DNA of 64,000 nt from an uncultured Alphaproteobacteria bacterium (GTDB lineage: Bacteria; Pseudomonadota; Alphaproteobacteria; Caulobacterales; Caulobacteraceae), in the NCBI GenBank assembly GCA_903860975.1, contig CAIOSI010000051.1:1-64000 (forward strand). The letters run 5' to 3'. This document shows, in pieces, positions 19,050-27,038 of the stretch. The first letter of the stretch is position 1; the number at the start of each line of letters is the position of its first letter. The translations under genes were made by a program, and so were the position numbers. A model generated the notes under the pieces. The model worked only from the letters and a program-made list of their open reading frames with translations. It made no database searches and was not told the DNA's origin.

Positions 19050-19096
19050 TCGCGAACCAAAATAGCCTGCCTCTGCCATCCTCCGCTGCGCTCCGG
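19050..19096 (+). repeat. Leader B repeat, copy 1 (before DUF2493)
   Basis: This 47-base block matches the block at 22360-22407. Both read TCGCGAA-x-CAA-x-ATA, then GCCATCCTCCGCT, then a short TGCT/CGCT-CCGG end. It lies within a 316-base non-coding stretch (18875-19190) between the Toprim and DUF2493 genes. No promoter or gene is otherwise evident there. Confidence 0.45.
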
Positions 19097-19190
19097 CCCT
19101 TCGCCATGCTCCGGGTTCAGGGCCATTCCGCCCGTGGGCTTCTTCGCCATGAAGGCCGCGACGGTCGCGGTCCAATCGATGGAGAATACC

Positions 19191-20117
19191 ATGAGCGGGC
19201 ACGACGATTTTGAGCCTCACCACGACGCTTCCCCGACCGACCACGTTCTGCGGGAACTGCAACTCTACGGCTACCGTCCCTTCGCTGACGAACCCGATCC
19301 CCGGCCACTGCCCGAAGGCGACCGTGTCGCCGGCGCCATCGCTGACATTTTCGATGCCCTGATCTCTACGCTGGACGACACCCGCCTCGAACCCGACCTC
19401 GACGATCTCCTCTGGTCGACCGTCAATCTCTTTCACCGCGCGACAGAGCGGATCGAACGCGAACTCGACGACAACGAGCAGGCGCAGCGGCGCAGCCAAC
19501 GCGAGCAAGATGGCAGCGAGGTGAAGTCAGTCGAACTGGAACGATTGATCGCCGAGGGCCAAACCCTTCTCGAACGGCGCGATGCTTTCGAGCTGATGCG
19601 CGACCAGGCCGCCGATCACTTCGAGCGACAAACCGGATCGAGCTGGCGCCCCCGTTCCGGCTCCAAGGTCAACCATCGCAATATGACCGCGGCGATGATC
19701 GATAGCCGCGATTTTCTCGCTGCCAAGCGCCGCGCCGAGACCGAAGTGCTCATGCCCGCCGGGCCAAAGATCGCCTTCTCCGGCGGTGACAGCGCCGATC
19801 ACAAGCTGATCTGGGCTAAACTCGATCAGATCCGCGCCAAGCACCCCGACATGGTGCTGATGCACGGCGGAAGCCCCAAAGGCGCCGAAAAGATCGCCGC
19901 GCGCTGGGCCGACACACGCAAGGTGCCGCAGGTCGCCTTCAAGCCCGACTGGACCAAGCACGCCAAGGCCGCCCCCTTCAAGCGCAACGACCAGATGCTG
20001 GGCGTCATGCCGATCGGCGTCATCATCTTCCCCGGCACGGGCATTCAGGACAATCTCGCCGACAAGGCCCGCAAGCTGGGCATTCCGGTCTATCGGTTCG
20101 GCAAAGGCGGCGCGTGA
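19191..20117 (+). CDS. DUF2493 (SLOG-family) protein
   Basis: A 308-residue protein. The C-terminal half carries the DUF2493/YspA-like SLOG domain: AFSGGDSADH, VLMHGGSPKGAEK and VIIFPGTG, a Rossmann-type nucleotide-binding fold. The N-terminal half is acidic and probably helical. The ATG at 19191 follows GGAG; the open frame from 18549 is spurious. SLOG domains bind nucleotide-derived ligands, but the role of this ICE protein is unknown. It converges on the minus-strand gene ending at 20124. Confidence 0.82.
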   Translation: MSGHDDFEPHHDASPTDHVLRELQLYGYRPFADEPDPRPLPEGDRVAGAIADIFDALISTLDDTRLEPDLDDLLWSTVNLFHRATERIERELDDNEQAQRRSQREQDGSEVKSVELERLIAEGQTLLERRDAFELMRDQAADHFERQTGSSWRPRSGSKVNHRNMTAAMIDSRDFLAAKRRAETEVLMPAGPKIAFSGGDSADHKLIWAKLDQIRAKHPDMVLMHGGSPKGAEKIAARWADTRKVPQVAFKPDWTKHAKAAPFKRNDQMLGVMPIGVIIFPGTGIQDNLADKARKLGIPVYRFGKGGA

Positions 20118-20123
20118 GCGCCG

Positions 20124-20876
20124 TCAATCCAGCTCAACTCCCCAAAATCCCAGAACGGAAAGCACTTCATCTTTGGGGTAGTGGAGAAGGCTGGCATTCG
20201 CGAGGTCGGCCTTCCACTTGTCTTTTCGCTTGGCTATTTCACGTTCAATGCGTTCGCCGAACGGCGCTATCCCAGGTGGAAGAATTCCAGGACGATCTGG
20301 GCTTGGCCAAGACCGTGGATAATCGTCGGGGATCCAGCCGCTTTTGACTTTGTCTGACTGCGCGGTGACCGAAGGATGTTCACAAACCCAGCCATACAGG
20401 TGAAATGCGCAGACCCGCAGCATGGCCTTGATCTCGGGCAGCGTGTCCGTGAATCCCTTGAGCGGTGTTGGCAGCCAGACCATATTGGCCACACAGGAGA
20501 AGTAGCGTGGATCTTGAACTACGCTGCTTTGCTGCGCGAATGATGGATCGTCGTATCCCCAGATATGGCAGACGGTCCAATTTTTTGGCTTCGGTGAGGC
20601 CACGCCAAGGGCTGCCACCAGCGCGTTCAGCGCGGCAACATTGCCTTCGAACTTCTCTGCGGTAATTTTCGTCGCCCGTCGGGTGTTCGTGTAGCGCCGC
20701 AACCATCCAGCGTCATACAGCGGTCGACCCCGCGCCGTATGCGGCGCCCACACAGGTAACCGTCTGAAAGTCTCCGGATGAACCCAGCGCGCTGTCCGCT
20801 CGATCAACTCGACGACGGCAGGGATGTCGTCACGGAGAGCCTCGTTCCCGTCTGGTATTTGAAATCCTACCGCCAT
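20124..20876 (-). CDS. Hypothetical protein, only minus-strand gene in the ICE core
   Basis: A 250-residue protein starting MAVGFQIPDGNEAL. I do not recognise a family. The block TVCHIWGYDD followed about 20 residues later by CVANMVWLP loosely resembles the His...Asn spacing of HNH nucleases, but the match is weak. It faces the DUF2493 gene with a six-base gap and reads against all its neighbours, so it is probably a later insertion. The start at 20876 is chosen over a longer frame that runs into low-complexity Arg-rich sequence. Confidence 0.6.
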   Translation of the reverse strand: MAVGFQIPDGNEALRDDIPAVVELIERTARWVHPETFRRLPVWAPHTARGRPLYDAGWLRRYTNTRRATKITAEKFEGNVAALNALVAALGVASPKPKNWTVCHIWGYDDPSFAQQSSVVQDPRYFSCVANMVWLPTPLKGFTDTLPEIKAMLRVCAFHLYGWVCEHPSVTAQSDKVKSGWIPDDYPRSWPSPDRPGILPPGIAPFGERIEREIAKRKDKWKADLANASLLHYPKDEVLSVLGFWGVELD

Positions 20877-21176
20877 TGTTCGCCCGTATCCCGTCGCCCT
20901 CCAACGTGGCCGACCGAGACATGGCCGGACTCCAACGCAGCGAAGCTTTTGACCACTGATCTTAGCATCCAGCGAACCACAGACCACCCCCGCGATCCAT
21001 TGCGCTGATCCTTGGTCCTCCCGCGGGCCTATCGCCATCAACCCGTAAAGGGTCGGACTACGCATGCGCGTGCCGCCACTCCGGCTACGCCTTCGCGGTG
21101 ATTGCAGCCCACGGCCGGACACATCGGGCGCCTGTCAGCGGGGGATGGTCCTCCGCTTCGCACAGGAGCCGGATCG
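20877..21176. other. Non-coding stretch between divergent genes
   Basis: This 300-base gap should hold the promoter of the minus-strand gene and the leader of the 55-residue gene. Near its right end, CTCC (in GGTCCTCCGC) can pair with the GGAG ribosome site of the small gene, which would hide that site. Nothing else is evident. Confidence 0.4.
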
Positions 21177-21344
21177 ATGTCCTTCAACGACGCTCACGCC
21201 TTTGCCTTCAGCCTCGCCACCACCCTCATGGCCGCCATCGTGATCTTTCGTGCCGGAGACGGCACCTTGTCGGTCACTCCCGCCGCAGAATACGACGGCG
21301 ACGACGCCGCGATCGTCCGCGAGATTGATCCTTTCGCCCCATGA
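21177..21344 (+). CDS. Small conserved ICE protein (55 aa)
   Basis: A 55-residue frame starting MSFNDAHAFAF. It has a short hydrophobic N-terminal stretch (FSLATTLMAAIVIF) that could be a membrane segment, and an acidic tail ending DPFAP. GGAG precedes the ATG. Below the size usually called, but its composition and ribosome site support coding. Similar small frames occur in related ICEs as far as I recall. Function unknown. Confidence 0.5.
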   Translation: MSFNDAHAFAFSLATTLMAAIVIFRAGDGTLSVTPAAEYDGDDAAIVREIDPFAP

Positions 21345-21369
21345 CGGGGCGAAAACCGTCGCGGCCGTG

Positions 21370-21392
21370 GCGGAAACCTCAACGGTTTCCGC
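21370..21392 (+). terminator. Perfect hairpin after the 55-residue gene
   Basis: GCGGAAACC (21370-21378) pairs perfectly with GGTTTCCGC (21384-21392) around TCAAC. It begins 26 bases past the stop. A T-rich tract (CATCTTTTGC) comes only after about 20 bases, so this may be a terminator or an operator for the next promoter (TATATA at about 21417). Confidence 0.45.
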
Positions 21393-21486
21393 TCCCATCG
21401 GCGTTCATCTTTTGCTATATACAGCATCGCGCCGTGGTGGTGGTGGAGGCGCGACCGTCAGACCTTTTCCCACGGAGACCACCACC

Positions 21487-21924
21487 ATGATCCTTTTCGC
21501 GATCCTTATCTCCATCACGGCCATCGGCTTGTTCTGCTGGCTGCTGTTCACGCTTGCTACATTCGCCCTACCGCTCTTCGCCGGCATTGCCGCAGGCACT
21601 TGGGCCTATCACACCGGCTCCGGTTGGATCGGCGCAGTTCTGATCGGCCTGATTAGCGCTGCGCTGACACTCGGCATTGGCCAATTCCTGCTCATCGTTG
21701 TCCGACCGACCTGGGCGCGATTGCTGATTGCGTTGATCTTCGTGGCGCCAGCGGCAATCGCTGGCTACCACGCCACTCATGGTATCGTGAAGCACGCCAT
21801 GCCATCAGAATCCTGGCAGATCGCCTTCTCGATCATCGGCGCGGTCGCCGTCGGTATCACGGCATTCCTGCGCGTTGCGGGCATGGCGGCCGTCCCCTCC
21901 GGTCAGGGCTTTGCTAGGGCCTGA
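21487..21924 (+). CDS. Small integral membrane protein
   Basis: A 145-residue protein with about four hydrophobic segments: residues 2-35, 45-70, 75-95 and 110-130. No catalytic motif is seen. The ATG at 21487 follows GGAG in CACGGAGACC. An AT-rich stretch around TGCTATATACAGC at about 21413 may be the promoter. The family is not recognised; it probably sits in the inner membrane. Confidence 0.6.
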   Translation: MILFAILISITAIGLFCWLLFTLATFALPLFAGIAAGTWAYHTGSGWIGAVLIGLISAALTLGIGQFLLIVVRPTWARLLIALIFVAPAAIAGYHATHGIVKHAMPSESWQIAFSIIGAVAVGITAFLRVAGMAAVPSGQGFARA

Positions 21925-22499
21925 CATCTGCACCGGTAGCCATTCGCGACCCAGAGCGAACACTGCCGCCATCACCGTGATCACGCGGATTGCGGCTGGA
22001 AGTCCGCTTCGCACGATGCGGCCAGCGCCCGAATAGATTCTGCCGTCGTTGGGGTGACGATCCTTCGGCATCAATGATCGAGGCCGGACACGCCTCTCGT
22101 GTCGAGAGGCTACGTTGCTGGAACGGGCCGGGATGGGAAGCGCGCGGGGCCTGCCGATAACGAACGATGGAAGCCGATCGTCACTCTGAATGGACTTCTT
22201 AGGCCCTCAAAGGGCCGCCATTCATCTCCTGGAAATCCGTCGCCGAGCGCTCCAAACGACCTCTCCAATGGGCTGATCTGGCCGAAGGGCGGCTTCGCCT
22301 CGACCGCCTATGCCGCAACGGCGCGTCGCGATTTTCCTCCCCTGGGTTTCACCCATTCCTCGCGAAACAAGATAATCGCGCCCGCGCCATCCTCCGCTTT
22401 GCTTCGGTCGCAAGCGATGCGTCGTCGGTCGCATCCGGCCGGTCGATCGCCATCGAGGCCGCATGGTGCGGGCTCGAAACGGAAAATGGAGATTTCAAA
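21925..22499. other. 575-base stretch without a convincing gene
   Basis: The open frame at 22099-22791 runs through here but becomes Ser/Arg/Pro low-complexity sequence and overlaps DUF736 in another frame, so it is a shadow. The stretch holds leader B copy 2 and an inverted repeat, GCCTCTC-GTGTC-GAGAGGC, at about 22093-22111. The right part is the untranslated leader of DUF736. Confidence 0.5.
22360..22407 (+). repeat. Leader B repeat, copy 2 (before DUF736)
   Basis: This block matches 19050-19096 at most positions, with the strongest identity in GCCATCCTCCGCT. In both places it lies about 95 bases before the start codon of a conserved ICE gene. It is therefore a likely shared regulatory or RNA element. 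Confidence 0.45.
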
Positions 22500-22826
22500 A
22501 TGGCGACCATCGGCACCTTCAAGAAGTCCGGCACGAACGAGTTCACCGGCGACATCGTCACCCTCAGCGTCCAGGCGAAGGGCGTGCGCATCATCCCCGA
22601 CCTGCGCGCCACCGGCGAGAACGCCCCCAGCCACCGCGTCGTGGTCGGCCGCGCCGAGATCGGCGCCGCCTGGTCCAAGCGCTCCAACGAGGGCCGCGAA
22701 TACCTCGGCCTCAAGCTGGACGATCCCAGCTTCAACGCACCCATCTACGCCAACCTCTTCGACGACGAGGACGGCGAAGGCTACTCGCTGATCTGGTCCC
22801 GCCCCAACGGTCGACGGAGCGACTGA
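22500..22826 (+). CDS. DUF736 protein, copy 1
   Basis: A 108-residue DUF736 protein starting MATIGTFKKSGTNEF. Family blocks are the N-terminal IGxFKK, the central HRV and the end block ANLFDDEDGEGYSLIWSR. DUF736 proteins are common on alphaproteobacterial plasmids and ICEs and have no proven function. A second copy sits at 28144. GGAG lies before the ATG and a strong terminator follows 14 bases after the stop, so this is a single-gene unit. Confidence 0.88.
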   Translation: MATIGTFKKSGTNEFTGDIVTLSVQAKGVRIIPDLRATGENAPSHRVVVGRAEIGAAWSKRSNEGREYLGLKLDDPSFNAPIYANLFDDEDGEGYSLIWSRPNGRRSD

Positions 22827-22839
22827 AGCCCCAGAGCAA

Positions 22840-22867
22840 GGCCCCGGCCAGACGGCCGGGGCCTTTT
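22840..22867 (+). terminator. Rho-independent terminator after DUF736
   Basis: GGCCCCGGCC pairs perfectly with GGCCGGGGCC around AGAC, and TTTT follows at once. Confidence 0.85.
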
Positions 22868-22963
22868 GCCCACGGACGACCGAATCAGTTCGCTCAGCGG
22901 GAGGACCCGACACTCGTTTCAGAGCCCGGGCAACAAAGGTTTTGGGTGGCGCGTCGCCCAAGA

Positions 22964-22980
22964 ACGACTAATATAGTCGT
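22964..22980. promoter_or_regulatory. Operator palindrome before the XRE regulator
   Basis: ACGACTAATATAGTCGT is a perfect inverted repeat (ACGACTA/TAGTCGT with a 3-base centre), about 45 bases before the XRE gene. The AT-rich centre overlaps a likely -10 region. The XRE protein is the obvious candidate to bind it. Confidence 0.6.
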
Positions 22981-23022
22981 AGTTCTGGCGTGCGCATTCG
23001 TGCCGGTGGGAGGTGATCATGC

Positions 23023-23277
23023 ATGATCACCGCTCGACAATCGCGGGCCGCACGCGCGTTGCTGGGTTGGACACAGGAGACGCTCGCTGACAAGGCCCAG
23101 GTATCCCTGACCGCGCTCAAGCGCCTCGAATCCGAAAGCGGGCTCGATGTGTACGAGACGACGCGGGATCAGGTGCGTAGGGCGTTTGAATCAGCCGGCG
23201 TCGTCCTCCTGTCCACGGATAAGGGCGAGGGTGTTCTGCGGCTCCATGAACCAAGCGATCGATCTGCCAGGCGCTAG
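23023..23277 (+). CDS. XRE-family transcriptional regulator
   Basis: An 84-residue helix-turn-helix protein. Residues 1-60 form a Cro/CI-type domain (SRAARALLGWTQETLADKAQVSLTALKRLE seen in pieces). It has no separate ligand domain. GGGAGG precedes the ATG. A perfect palindrome lies upstream, so autoregulation is likely. In ICEs such small regulators often control excision or transfer genes, which is my inference here. Confidence 0.85.
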   Translation: MITARQSRAARALLGWTQETLADKAQVSLTALKRLESESGLDVYETTRDQVRRAFESAGVVLLSTDKGEGVLRLHEPSDRSARR

Positions 23278-23391
23278 CCGCCATACTCATTTTCACCTCA
23301 CCTGGCGTATTTCTGGGCTGATCTGTCACGGATCAACGACAGGAACGGATTTTGCGTACACAAATGCTGTTGGGCATTATGGTTACCGCTG

Positions 23392-23664
23392 ATGGAGCGC
23401 TCTACACCGCCATTCCTGGATGAACCGCCGCAAGGCCAGAAACTCACGTCCTATGATCGTGAGCATATGACGCTTTATCTGCGCCTCCTTGATGCCGACC
23501 GGGACAGCGCGGATTGGCGCGAGGCCGTGCAAATCCTGTTCGGACTGGACCCCGATCACGACCCTCAAAGGTGCCGCAAAGTTCACGCCACTCACTTGGC
23601 GCGCGCCAAGTGGATGTCCGAGAGCGGCTATCGAGAATTGCTGCGTAAAGACCAATCCCACTGA
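23392..23664 (+). CDS. DUF2285-type protein
   Basis: A 90-residue protein with the DUF2285 pattern: FLDEPP, LTSYDREHMTLYLRLLDAD, DWREAVQILFGLDP and the end LARAKWMSESGYRELL. DUF2285 proteins accompany HTH regulators in Trb-type ICEs and some act in transcriptional control of transfer. It is 112 bases after the XRE gene. No clear ribosome site beyond a weak purine run is seen before the ATG. Confidence 0.8.
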   Translation: MERSTPPFLDEPPQGQKLTSYDREHMTLYLRLLDADRDSADWREAVQILFGLDPDHDPQRCRKVHATHLARAKWMSESGYRELLRKDQSH

Positions 23665-23774
23665 TGGGCGATGCCAATAGGGCATCACCTGTTGCCGAGA
23701 TTCTGACTTCCAGCGGTCAACCCTTCCGGGAATCCTGATTCTCCCGCAATCGATTGATCTGGGGGAGGATGACA

Positions 23775-24537
23775 ATGATGCCCGATGCGTCACATTGGCG
23801 ATCTTCGGCACGTTACGACCATGTCGAGAAGCTGACCGCGTCGGGCCTTGCATGGGAATGGCTTCGCCGAAACGAGACCTACAATCAGGACTTCGAAGCA
23901 TTGTCCGCGAGGGACGCGGACCGGGCCATGTTGACGGAGAAAATCCGTCAGCGCTGGAGGTTGCGATTTCGCGGCAGATCCGTATCTCGATCAACCGACG
24001 CCTTCAGTCTTCTGGTTACCGCAAGACGACACCAGTGTCGTTGTCTTGACGTCGGCGCCCTCTGCCCTCGTCCAAGCCGATGACAGCCAGCCTTCGCTCC
24101 ATGGCGGGGCGGAGGAAGTTGACGAGCAAGGCGTCCATGCCATTTTTCAGCTTGGCAATGGCGAGCAGGTTCAGCTGCTCACGACCGGCTCGGCGCCGGT
24201 CGCGGCCGTCATACCGCTCGACCTCGAAGGTTTCGACAGGCTTCAAGCCGTTCACCGCCTGCTCGCGGGAATGCATGGCCGCGCCATCCCGCCTGACACC
24301 CGGATAACGCCCCAGCAGCGCGCGCGGGCAAAGCGCATGTTGCGAACATTCGACGGCGTTCGCGATGGCGCGACGCAGCTGGACATTGCGCAAACTCTAT
24401 TCCGAACCGGCGATCTCGACCGCGACGAATGGCAAGCCTCTTCGGCGCGCCATGCCATCAAATCCTTGTTGCGCGATGCCCACGGCATGATCGGGGGCGG
24501 CTATCGACGGTTGCTTCGCCACCATCGCCGGTCCTAG
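23775..24537 (+). pseudogene. DUF6499/DUF2285-like transcriptional regulator, frameshifted
   Basis: Two frames together make one protein. The first starts MPDASHWRSSARYDHVEKL (GGGGAGG upstream) and carries the N-terminal block LAWEWLRRNETYNQDF. It loses family similarity after RWRLRF near base 23968. The next frame continues with ADPYLDQPTPSVFWLPQDD and then the DUF2285 region to 24537, ending LLRDAHGMIGGGYRRLL. Removing one C near 23970 restores a single frame of about 250 residues. The break is either a real inactivating mutation or a sequencing error. No known programmed-frameshift signal is visible. Confidence 0.7.
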
Positions 24538-24679
24538 CCTCGTCCATCGCCCTGCCTCCGGTGGGCGATTTTGATACCCCCCAAATTCGCCCTGCAACCC
24601 GCCGGTTTCACTTCGCCATTGTGGCCTTCGTCCGCCGCCGTTCATCGGCAGCCCCAACGAACCCACGAAAGGCCGAACC

Positions 24680-24961
24680 ATGCGACCCGATCTCGCCGTC
24701 CTGCCACCGCGCTTCCTGCGCACCAAGGAAGCCGCCGAATTTCTGAGCCTCTCGGCGCGCACCCTCGAAAAGCACCGCACCTACGGAACAGGGCCTGACT
24801 ACAAGAAGCTTGGCGGCCGCGTCGTTTATGCCATCGACGACCTGCAAGCCTGGGCCGAACGCGGCGCGGTCACCTCGACCTCCGACCCGCGCGGCCTGGT
24901 CCTGCCGGCAAAGCGCCACCCGCTTTCCGCCGTGGCCCAGCCCAGCCGCTACGCACGCTGA
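24680..24961 (+). CDS. AlpA/excisionase-like helix-turn-helix protein
   Basis: A 93-residue protein with a MerR-type winged helix (HTH_17): FLRTKEAAEFLSLSARTLEKHR, then GPDYKKLGGRVVYAIDDL. Such proteins act as excisionases or activators on mobile elements. It lies 18 bases before repA and reads the same way, so it may control or be co-transcribed with replication and transfer genes. The C-terminal tail is Pro/Arg-rich and unremarkable. Confidence 0.82.
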   Translation: MRPDLAVLPPRFLRTKEAAEFLSLSARTLEKHRTYGTGPDYKKLGGRVVYAIDDLQAWAERGAVTSTSDPRGLVLPAKRHPLSAVAQPSRYAR

Positions 24962-24979
24962 CCGCGGACGGCTCTTCCA

Positions 24980-26140
24980 ATGGCGGCGCGGCATCTCTCC
25001 CCATCAGAGCGCGGACAACTCGACCTGTTCCGAGCGCTGCCCGGCGACTTCGCGCCCAGAGATGCGCAGGATCTCATGGCCTATCCGTTCTTTTCCCTCT
25101 CCAAGACCCATCGCGTCGCGCCGATCGATTTCGTCTCCGGCGCCGTGTCGATCCGCGTCGAGGCCGTCCCTGATCACGGCATGGCGACCATATGGGACGC
25201 CGACATCCTGATCTGGGCGGCGAGCCAGATCGTCGAGGCGCGCGACGCAGGGCTTCGCACCTCGCGCCTGATGGTGGCGACACCATACGAAATCCTGAAG
25301 TTCATCGGCCGCGGCACCAGTATGCGCGACTATCAGCGCCTGAAGGCGGCGCTTGACCGGCTCCAATCCACGACCGTCTCCACGTCCATTCGCCAACCCA
25401 CCGAAGGGCGGCGTCATCGCTTCTCCTGGATCAACGAATGGAAGGAGCGCACCGACAGCCAAGGCAAGCCAGACGGCATCGAGATGATCGTGCCCGACTG
25501 GTTCTACAGCTGCGTGCTCGACAACGCGCTCGTGCTCACCATCGACCGGGCTTATTTCGACCTGACTGGCGGGCTCGATCGCTGGCTCTACCGGATCGTT
25601 CGCAAGCATGGTGGCCGCCAGCGCAATGGCTGGCGTTTTGACTTCCGCCATTTGCATCAGAAATCCGGCGCGCTCTCCCCATTCAAACGCTTCGCCTTCG
25701 AGCTGCGCGACATCATCCGCCGTCAGCCGCTGCCGGGATACACCCTCTTCCTCGAAGTCGAGATCGGCGGGCGGACACTTCTCGCTTTCGAGCCGAATCC
25801 GCCCTGTGGAAAACCTGTGGATTGCTTCGTGCCATTGGGAACCCGAGGGCGCGTGCCATCAGGAACCACCCCCTCGTGCCATGGGGAACCGAAACAGCGC
25901 TTAACTCGCGACAGCAAAACGGAAATTCGCGCCCTTAACTTAGAATCTAACTCAGAATCTAACTTTGAAGAGGGCGCGCGGGATGTGGAAAGCCTCATTC
26001 AGCACGCGGCTGACGCCCTCAGCTTGACCGGCAAAACGCGCCGGCGGGCCACGAATGGCGGCCAAGAAAAGGCCCCACGGCACGATGCGCGGGACGCACA
26101 GCAGCTTCCTCTCCGAGATCATTCGGGGGGCACCCGATGA
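24980..26140 (+). CDS. repA: Replication initiator protein RepA
   Basis: A 386-residue plasmid-type replication initiator (RepA/RPA family). The N-terminal part LMAYPFFSLSKTHRVAPIDF and the winged-helix region VATPYEILKFIGRGTSMRDYQRLKAALDRL are characteristic. The C-terminus is low in complexity and rich in Asn/Ser/Glu (about residues 315-345). Its presence suggests that the excised element can replicate as a plasmid. The stop overlaps the parA start by four bases (ATGA). Confidence 0.85.
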   Translation: MAARHLSPSERGQLDLFRALPGDFAPRDAQDLMAYPFFSLSKTHRVAPIDFVSGAVSIRVEAVPDHGMATIWDADILIWAASQIVEARDAGLRTSRLMVATPYEILKFIGRGTSMRDYQRLKAALDRLQSTTVSTSIRQPTEGRRHRFSWINEWKERTDSQGKPDGIEMIVPDWFYSCVLDNALVLTIDRAYFDLTGGLDRWLYRIVRKHGGRQRNGWRFDFRHLHQKSGALSPFKRFAFELRDIIRRQPLPGYTLFLEVEIGGRTLLAFEPNPPCGKPVDCFVPLGTRGRVPSGTTPSCHGEPKQRLTRDSKTEIRALNLESNSESNFEEGARDVESLIQHAADALSLTGKTRRRATNGGQEKAPRHDARDAQQLPLRDHSGGTR

Positions 26141-26790
26141 TACTGGCGCTCCTCAACCAAAAGGGTGGCGTCGGCAAGACGACGTTGGCGCTCAACCTCG
26201 CAGGCGCATGGGCCGCGAAGGGAAAGCGGGTGACGCTGATCGATGCCGATCCTCAGGGCTCGGCGCTCGACTGGTCCCAGCAGCGTAGCCGGGAAGGCCT
26301 GCCTCGCCTGTTCGGCGTCGTCGGCCTTGCGCGTGACACCCTGCATCGCGAGGCGCCAGAACTCGCCCGCGACGCCGATCATGTCGTGATCGACGGGCCG
26401 CCGCGCGTCGCCGGCCTGATGCGTTCGGCGTTGCTCGCGTGCGACTTGGTGTTGATCCCAGTGCAGCCTTCGCCATTCGACGGATGGGCGTCCGCCGAAA
26501 TGCTGGCGCTGGTGACAGAGGCCCGCATCTACCGGCCCGAACTGGCGGCGCGCTTCGTGCTGAACCGTTGCGGCGCGCGCACCTTGCTCGCCCGCGAGAC
26601 AGCCGAGGCGCTCGCCGATCACGACCCACCCGTGCTTGCCGCGACCATCGGCCAACGCATCGCATTCGCCGTCACCGCGCAATCGGGCCGACTGGTTTCC
26701 GAAATGGACGGCGACACACCCGCCGCGCGCGAAATCTCGGCGCTGGCGGACGAGATCGAACGTCTCGACATCAAAAGGCACGCGCAATGA
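26137..26790 (+). CDS. parA: ParA-family partition ATPase
   Basis: A 217-residue ParA/MinD-type ATPase. The deviant Walker A is NQKGGVGKTT near residue 8, and IDADPQGSALDW follows near 38; the Walker B-like motif is HVVIDGPP. The short length without an N-terminal HTH places it in the small (type Ib-like) plasmid ParA group. It overlaps repA and the next small gene by four bases each, forming a tight operon for maintenance of the excised circle. Confidence 0.9.
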   Translation: MILALLNQKGGVGKTTLALNLAGAWAAKGKRVTLIDADPQGSALDWSQQRSREGLPRLFGVVGLARDTLHREAPELARDADHVVIDGPPRVAGLMRSALLACDLVLIPVQPSPFDGWASAEMLALVTEARIYRPELAARFVLNRCGARTLLARETAEALADHDPPVLAATIGQRIAFAVTAQSGRLVSEMDGDTPAAREISALADEIERLDIKRHAQ

Positions 26791-27038
26791 GCGAGCGCGT
26801 TACCCGAAAAAGCTTCGCTGCCCGCCCGGCCGATCCTGAGCGTTGGATCAGGACTGCCGACGCGCCTCAGCGCGACGGTGAGACAGGCGGCTTCACGGCT
26901 CGGCTCACCATCGACGTGACGCCGGATCTGCGCGGCCGCATCAAGATCACTGCGTTCCGGCGCGGCGTCACCGTCGCCGACATGCTGCGCGATTTACTGG
27001 CGCGTGAATTTCCCAAAACCGAAGGAGACCCATCATGA
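26787..27038 (+). CDS. Small protein after ParA, possible partition partner
   Basis: An 83-residue basic protein. The C-terminal half (FTARLTIDVTPDLRGRIKITAFRRGVTVADMLRDLLAREF) looks like a ribbon-helix-helix DNA-binding fold: a beta strand then two helices. Located directly after parA with a 4-base overlap, it is a likely centromere-binding partner (ParB/ParG analogue). It also overlaps DUF2840 by four bases. Confidence 0.7.
   Translation: MSERVTRKSFAARPADPERWIRTADAPQRDGETGGFTARLTIDVTPDLRGRIKITAFRRGVTVADMLRDLLAREFPKTEGDPS

Noticed and set aside
18549-19190. Long upstream extension of the DUF2493 ORF
   Set aside because: Overlaps the Toprim gene in another frame and is Ser/Arg-rich; the real start is at 19191 after GGAG.
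22099-22791. 230-residue plus-strand ORF
   Set aside because: Low-complexity Ser/Ala/Thr/Pro sequence over DUF736 in another frame.
23383-23994. 203-residue minus-strand ORF
   Set aside because: Antisense to the DUF2285 genes, whose family motifs are clear on the plus strand.
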